Shown here: piece by piece, positions 15,003-16,828 of the stretch | Numbering within the stretch: position 1 is the stretch's first letter | Layout of the letters: each line of letters starts with the position of its first letter | NCBI GenBank assembly: GCA_022567055.1 | Contig: JADFHU010000031.1 | Location: 1-16,828 of the forward strand | From: Planctomycetota bacterium | Lineage (GTDB): Bacteria; Planctomycetota; Phycisphaerae; Sedimentisphaerales; Anaerobacaceae | DNA: 16,828 nucleotides | Reading direction: 5' to 3' | Made by a program: the position numbers and the translations under genes | The notes under the pieces: model-generated | Told to the model about the DNA's origin: nothing | Databases searched by the model: none | Seen by the model: only the letters and a program-made list of their open reading frames with translations

Positions 15003-15248
15003 GAACACCTCATTCCGTCCGAGAAATGGCGCCACACTGTACATCCTCTGTTTTCTACATAGCAGAACCGTGCGCAAGCGTCAACGACCAGCTCCGTGCC
15101 TTGATTGAGCGGAAGCGATCGGGCAGTGTTCGAATCTTAGGCGTACCCCAAGCCCAAGTAAAACGCAAGTAATGCATGCTCTTATGTGTGTTTCCGCCAT
15201 TGCTGCGACAGGTAACTCATGGCATTCGCGTTCAGGTTGGGACGGCAT

Positions 15249-16718
15249 CTAGGGCCTGTCGATCTTGTAGGCAAAAACCCGCTCCCCATGCCGCACATAA
15301 AGCCGTCCCCCACACACCACCGGATGCGCCCAATAGAGGCCACTGCCGCCGCGAGGAACCTTAAACGATCCCGCTTCTTCCCATGCCTCGGATGAGGCTT
15401 TGATGAGATGCATGGTGCCTCTCTCGTTGAGACAGTAGAGTCTGCCGTCGGCGTAGGTGAGCGATCCTTTGCCCGCGGCCTGCCATTGCTGCTCGCCTGT
15501 AGCGAAATCGAGACAGAACCAACCTTTGGCCTCATGACCGGCGCCATAGAGATGGTTATCCAGCAGGATCACGCCGCCGTGGTGGTTGTCGAGCAAGTCG
15601 TTTTGCCAGATGCGCTCCACTGAGAAGGTGCCATCCGCCTGCCGGCGAGGTCGTAGGAGGAGGCTTCCCCCGCCGTAGCCACTGGAGGCGTAGACCAGGC
15701 CATTGTGAACAATCACGTCGGTTGCACTGTTTCCTCTGTCGTTACCGCAGGGATGCTCCCACAACAGGCGTCCATCTTCCGGGGTGAAGCTCAGTGCACG
15801 CGTGGCGCTGACCGTTATGACCTGTTCGATGCCGCCAAGGGAGGCGATGATACTGGAAGCGTTTCCCATGGCGTCCTTGATGTCGCTGTTGGTCCAGACT
15901 GTGCGCCCGGTCCCTTTTTCGAATGCGGCGATGTACCCACCGTCGCCGGCCGGGCAGCAGAAGAGGAGATCGCCCTGCACTAGTACGGACTCACTGTATC
16001 CGTACTTCGGTCGTTCGGCCTGGAAGTCCTTCAGCACGTCTCGGTGCCATCGTTTCTGGCCCGTCTCTACATCGAATGCGGTCAGGCGCCCCAGCTCGGA
16101 CAGATGGTAGACCGTGTCACCCTCTACCGTAGGCGTGCCGCGGGAACCGGCATAGGGAACGGCCCAGGGTTGGCGTTTGCTGGCCTCCCAGGACGGTCCA
16201 TTGAGACGCTGCCACAGAGTTTTGCCGGTTGAGATGTCCAGGGCGGTGACATAAGTCTGTTTGTCGATCATGCCGGCCGTGAAGAGACGACCCTCGGCGA
16301 TGGCCACGGAACTGTACCCTTTGCCGAGACCCTCCGCCGCCCATAGCAATGGCGGGCCCTCTGCAGGCCAGCTTTGCAGCAGGCCCGTCTCCTTTGACAG
16401 ATTGTCACGATCCCTGCCGTGATAACAGGGCCATTCTGCCTTCGTGCTGGTGAGCGGCAGCGCAGCCAGACAACAGATGAGTGAGAGTAGCCAAGGCTGT
16501 GTCGGAAAGCTCGATCTGGCTTCGAGCGGCCCTTTTTCTTGAATCGTTTTATCTGCTGCTGTCGCAGCAACGGTCGGATCAAGGCAGCCGCAGTTGTCCG
16601 CCGGGCTGCATCCGACTCCATCGACGATAAAACCAATATCGCCTGCTTCGTCGTCTTTGCCAGGCGAAAAAATTGCTCGCTCTCGGGCCGACGACGGAGA
16701 TTTCCGGCAAAGCCTCAT
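15249..16718 (-). CDS. Secreted PQQ-type beta-propeller repeat protein with a MITE-encoded N-terminal extension
   Basis: This 489-residue protein has at least five PQQ-like/BamB-type blades, seen as VTALDISTGKTLWQR, LTAFDVETGQKRW, IAAFEKGTGRTVW, LSFTPEDGRLLWE and CLDFATGEQQW. PVVCGGRLYVRHGERVFAYK closes the propeller. The family opens with WPCYHGRDRDNLSKETGLL, common in PVC bacteria. ATG 16718 is chosen over ATG 16760 because GGAGGA lies 8 bases before it. Between that start and the hydrophobic leader WLLSLICCLAALPLTSTKA (76-94), residues 3-75 are encoded by MITE copy B. Removing 219 bp of it would leave an in-frame M-S-W-L-L-S-L start. The extension moves the signal peptide away from the N-terminus, so export may be impaired. 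PQQ binding itself is not shown. Confidence 0.85.
   Translation of the reverse strand: MRLCRKSPSSARERAIFSPGKDDEAGDIGFIVDGVGCSPADNCGCLDPTVAATAADKTIQEKGPLEARSSFPTQPWLLSLICCLAALPLTSTKAEWPCYHGRDRDNLSKETGLLQSWPAEGPPLLWAAEGLGKGYSSVAIAEGRLFTAGMIDKQTYVTALDISTGKTLWQRLNGPSWEASKRQPWAVPYAGSRGTPTVEGDTVYHLSELGRLTAFDVETGQKRWHRDVLKDFQAERPKYGYSESVLVQGDLLFCCPAGDGGYIAAFEKGTGRTVWTNSDIKDAMGNASSIIASLGGIEQVITVSATRALSFTPEDGRLLWEHPCGNDRGNSATDVIVHNGLVYASSGYGGGSLLLRPRRQADGTFSVERIWQNDLLDNHHGGVILLDNHLYGAGHEAKGWFCLDFATGEQQWQAAGKGSLTYADGRLYCLNERGTMHLIKASSEAWEEAGSFKVPRGGSGLYWAHPVVCGGRLYVRHGERVFAYKIDRP
16495..16714 (-). mobile_element. MITE-like element, copy B, inside the beta-propeller gene
   Basis: This 220-bp unit is opposite in orientation to copy A. 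Its ends are GGCTGTGTCGGAAAGCT at 16495-16511 and AGATTTCCGGCAAAGCC at 16698-16714, which pair imperfectly, unlike the perfect ends of copy A. Most of the interior (about 190 bp) differs from copy A at only a few positions. It keeps an open frame that joins the beta-propeller gene on both sides. Confidence 0.82.
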
Positions 16719-16726
16719 GTTGGCAA

Positions 16727-16732
16727 TCCTCC
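16727..16732 (-). promoter_or_regulatory. Ribosome binding site of the beta-propeller gene
   Basis: GGAGGA on the minus strand, 8 bases before ATG 16718. It lies outside the MITE, so the native translation signal was kept when the element inserted. Confidence 0.7.
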
Positions 16733-16828
16733 AGTTTATGTACTCGATGATCCACACCACGATCGAATTCTTGTCGGTCGTCTCCAGTGTAGTCTACCCG
16801 CCGGTTCTGGACAACTCTCCGTGTCTAT

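Noticed and set aside
14724..15062. 112-codon + strand frame
   Set aside because: It is antisense to the DUF4062/FGE remnant, whose minus-strand readings match known domains.

Overview
The window looks like part of a chromosome from a heterotroph of the PVC group (Planctomycetota, Verrucomicrobiota, Kiritimatiellota or Lentisphaerota). The evidence is three secreted sulfatases of the formylglycine type, a DUF1080 tail, a Tat-exported Gfo/Idh/MocA oxidoreductase, a secreted PQQ-type beta-propeller protein and a GH31 glycosidase. The phylum is an inference. No rRNA, tRNA, CRISPR array or replication origin was found.

Layout. Positions 1-88 hold the end of a DUF1080 protein. On the + strand follow a GH31 glycosidase (334-2544) and a secreted alpha/beta-hydrolase (2603-3517). 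The minus strand then carries a GreA factor (3590-4075), a decayed IS3-type transposase end with repeats (4156-4571), and a RecQ-like helicase that lacks its zinc-binding tail (4782-6215). After a repeat-rich gap with a MITE-like element (6489-6708) and a possible 49-residue ORF, a two-gene + strand operon encodes a sulfatase and a Gfo/Idh/MocA protein (6868-9678). An 875-base gap follows. The minus strand then encodes, in transcription order, a sulfatase (14518-13052), a second sulfatase (12782-11265) and a small secreted DUF1349-like protein (11241-10555). Positions 14755-15002 keep a broken DUF4062/formylglycine-generating-enzyme remnant. The window ends with a PQQ-type beta-propeller gene (16718-15249, minus strand) interrupted by a second MITE copy.

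How the genes fit together. The sulfatases would remove sulfate esters from a polysaccharide, the GH31 and DUF1080 enzymes would act on its sugars, and the Gfo/Idh/MocA protein would oxidise or reduce a sugar product. This suggests use of a sulfated glycan, but no substrate can be named. The sulfatases need a maturation enzyme encoded elsewhere, because the only FGE-like sequence here is a fragment.

The most unusual material is the repeats. Two 220-bp copies of a MITE-like element lie about 10 kb apart in opposite orientation. They have 17-bp terminal inverted repeats and are open in two reading frames throughout. One copy sits in frame between a start codon with a strong ribosome binding site and the signal peptide of the beta-propeller protein, so it would add about 73 residues. 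A 17-codon motif inside the MITE recurs twice beside the IS3 remnant, exactly 120 bp apart. A separate 249-bp element has perfect 26-bp inverted ends, and several small three-base-loop hairpins recur between genes.
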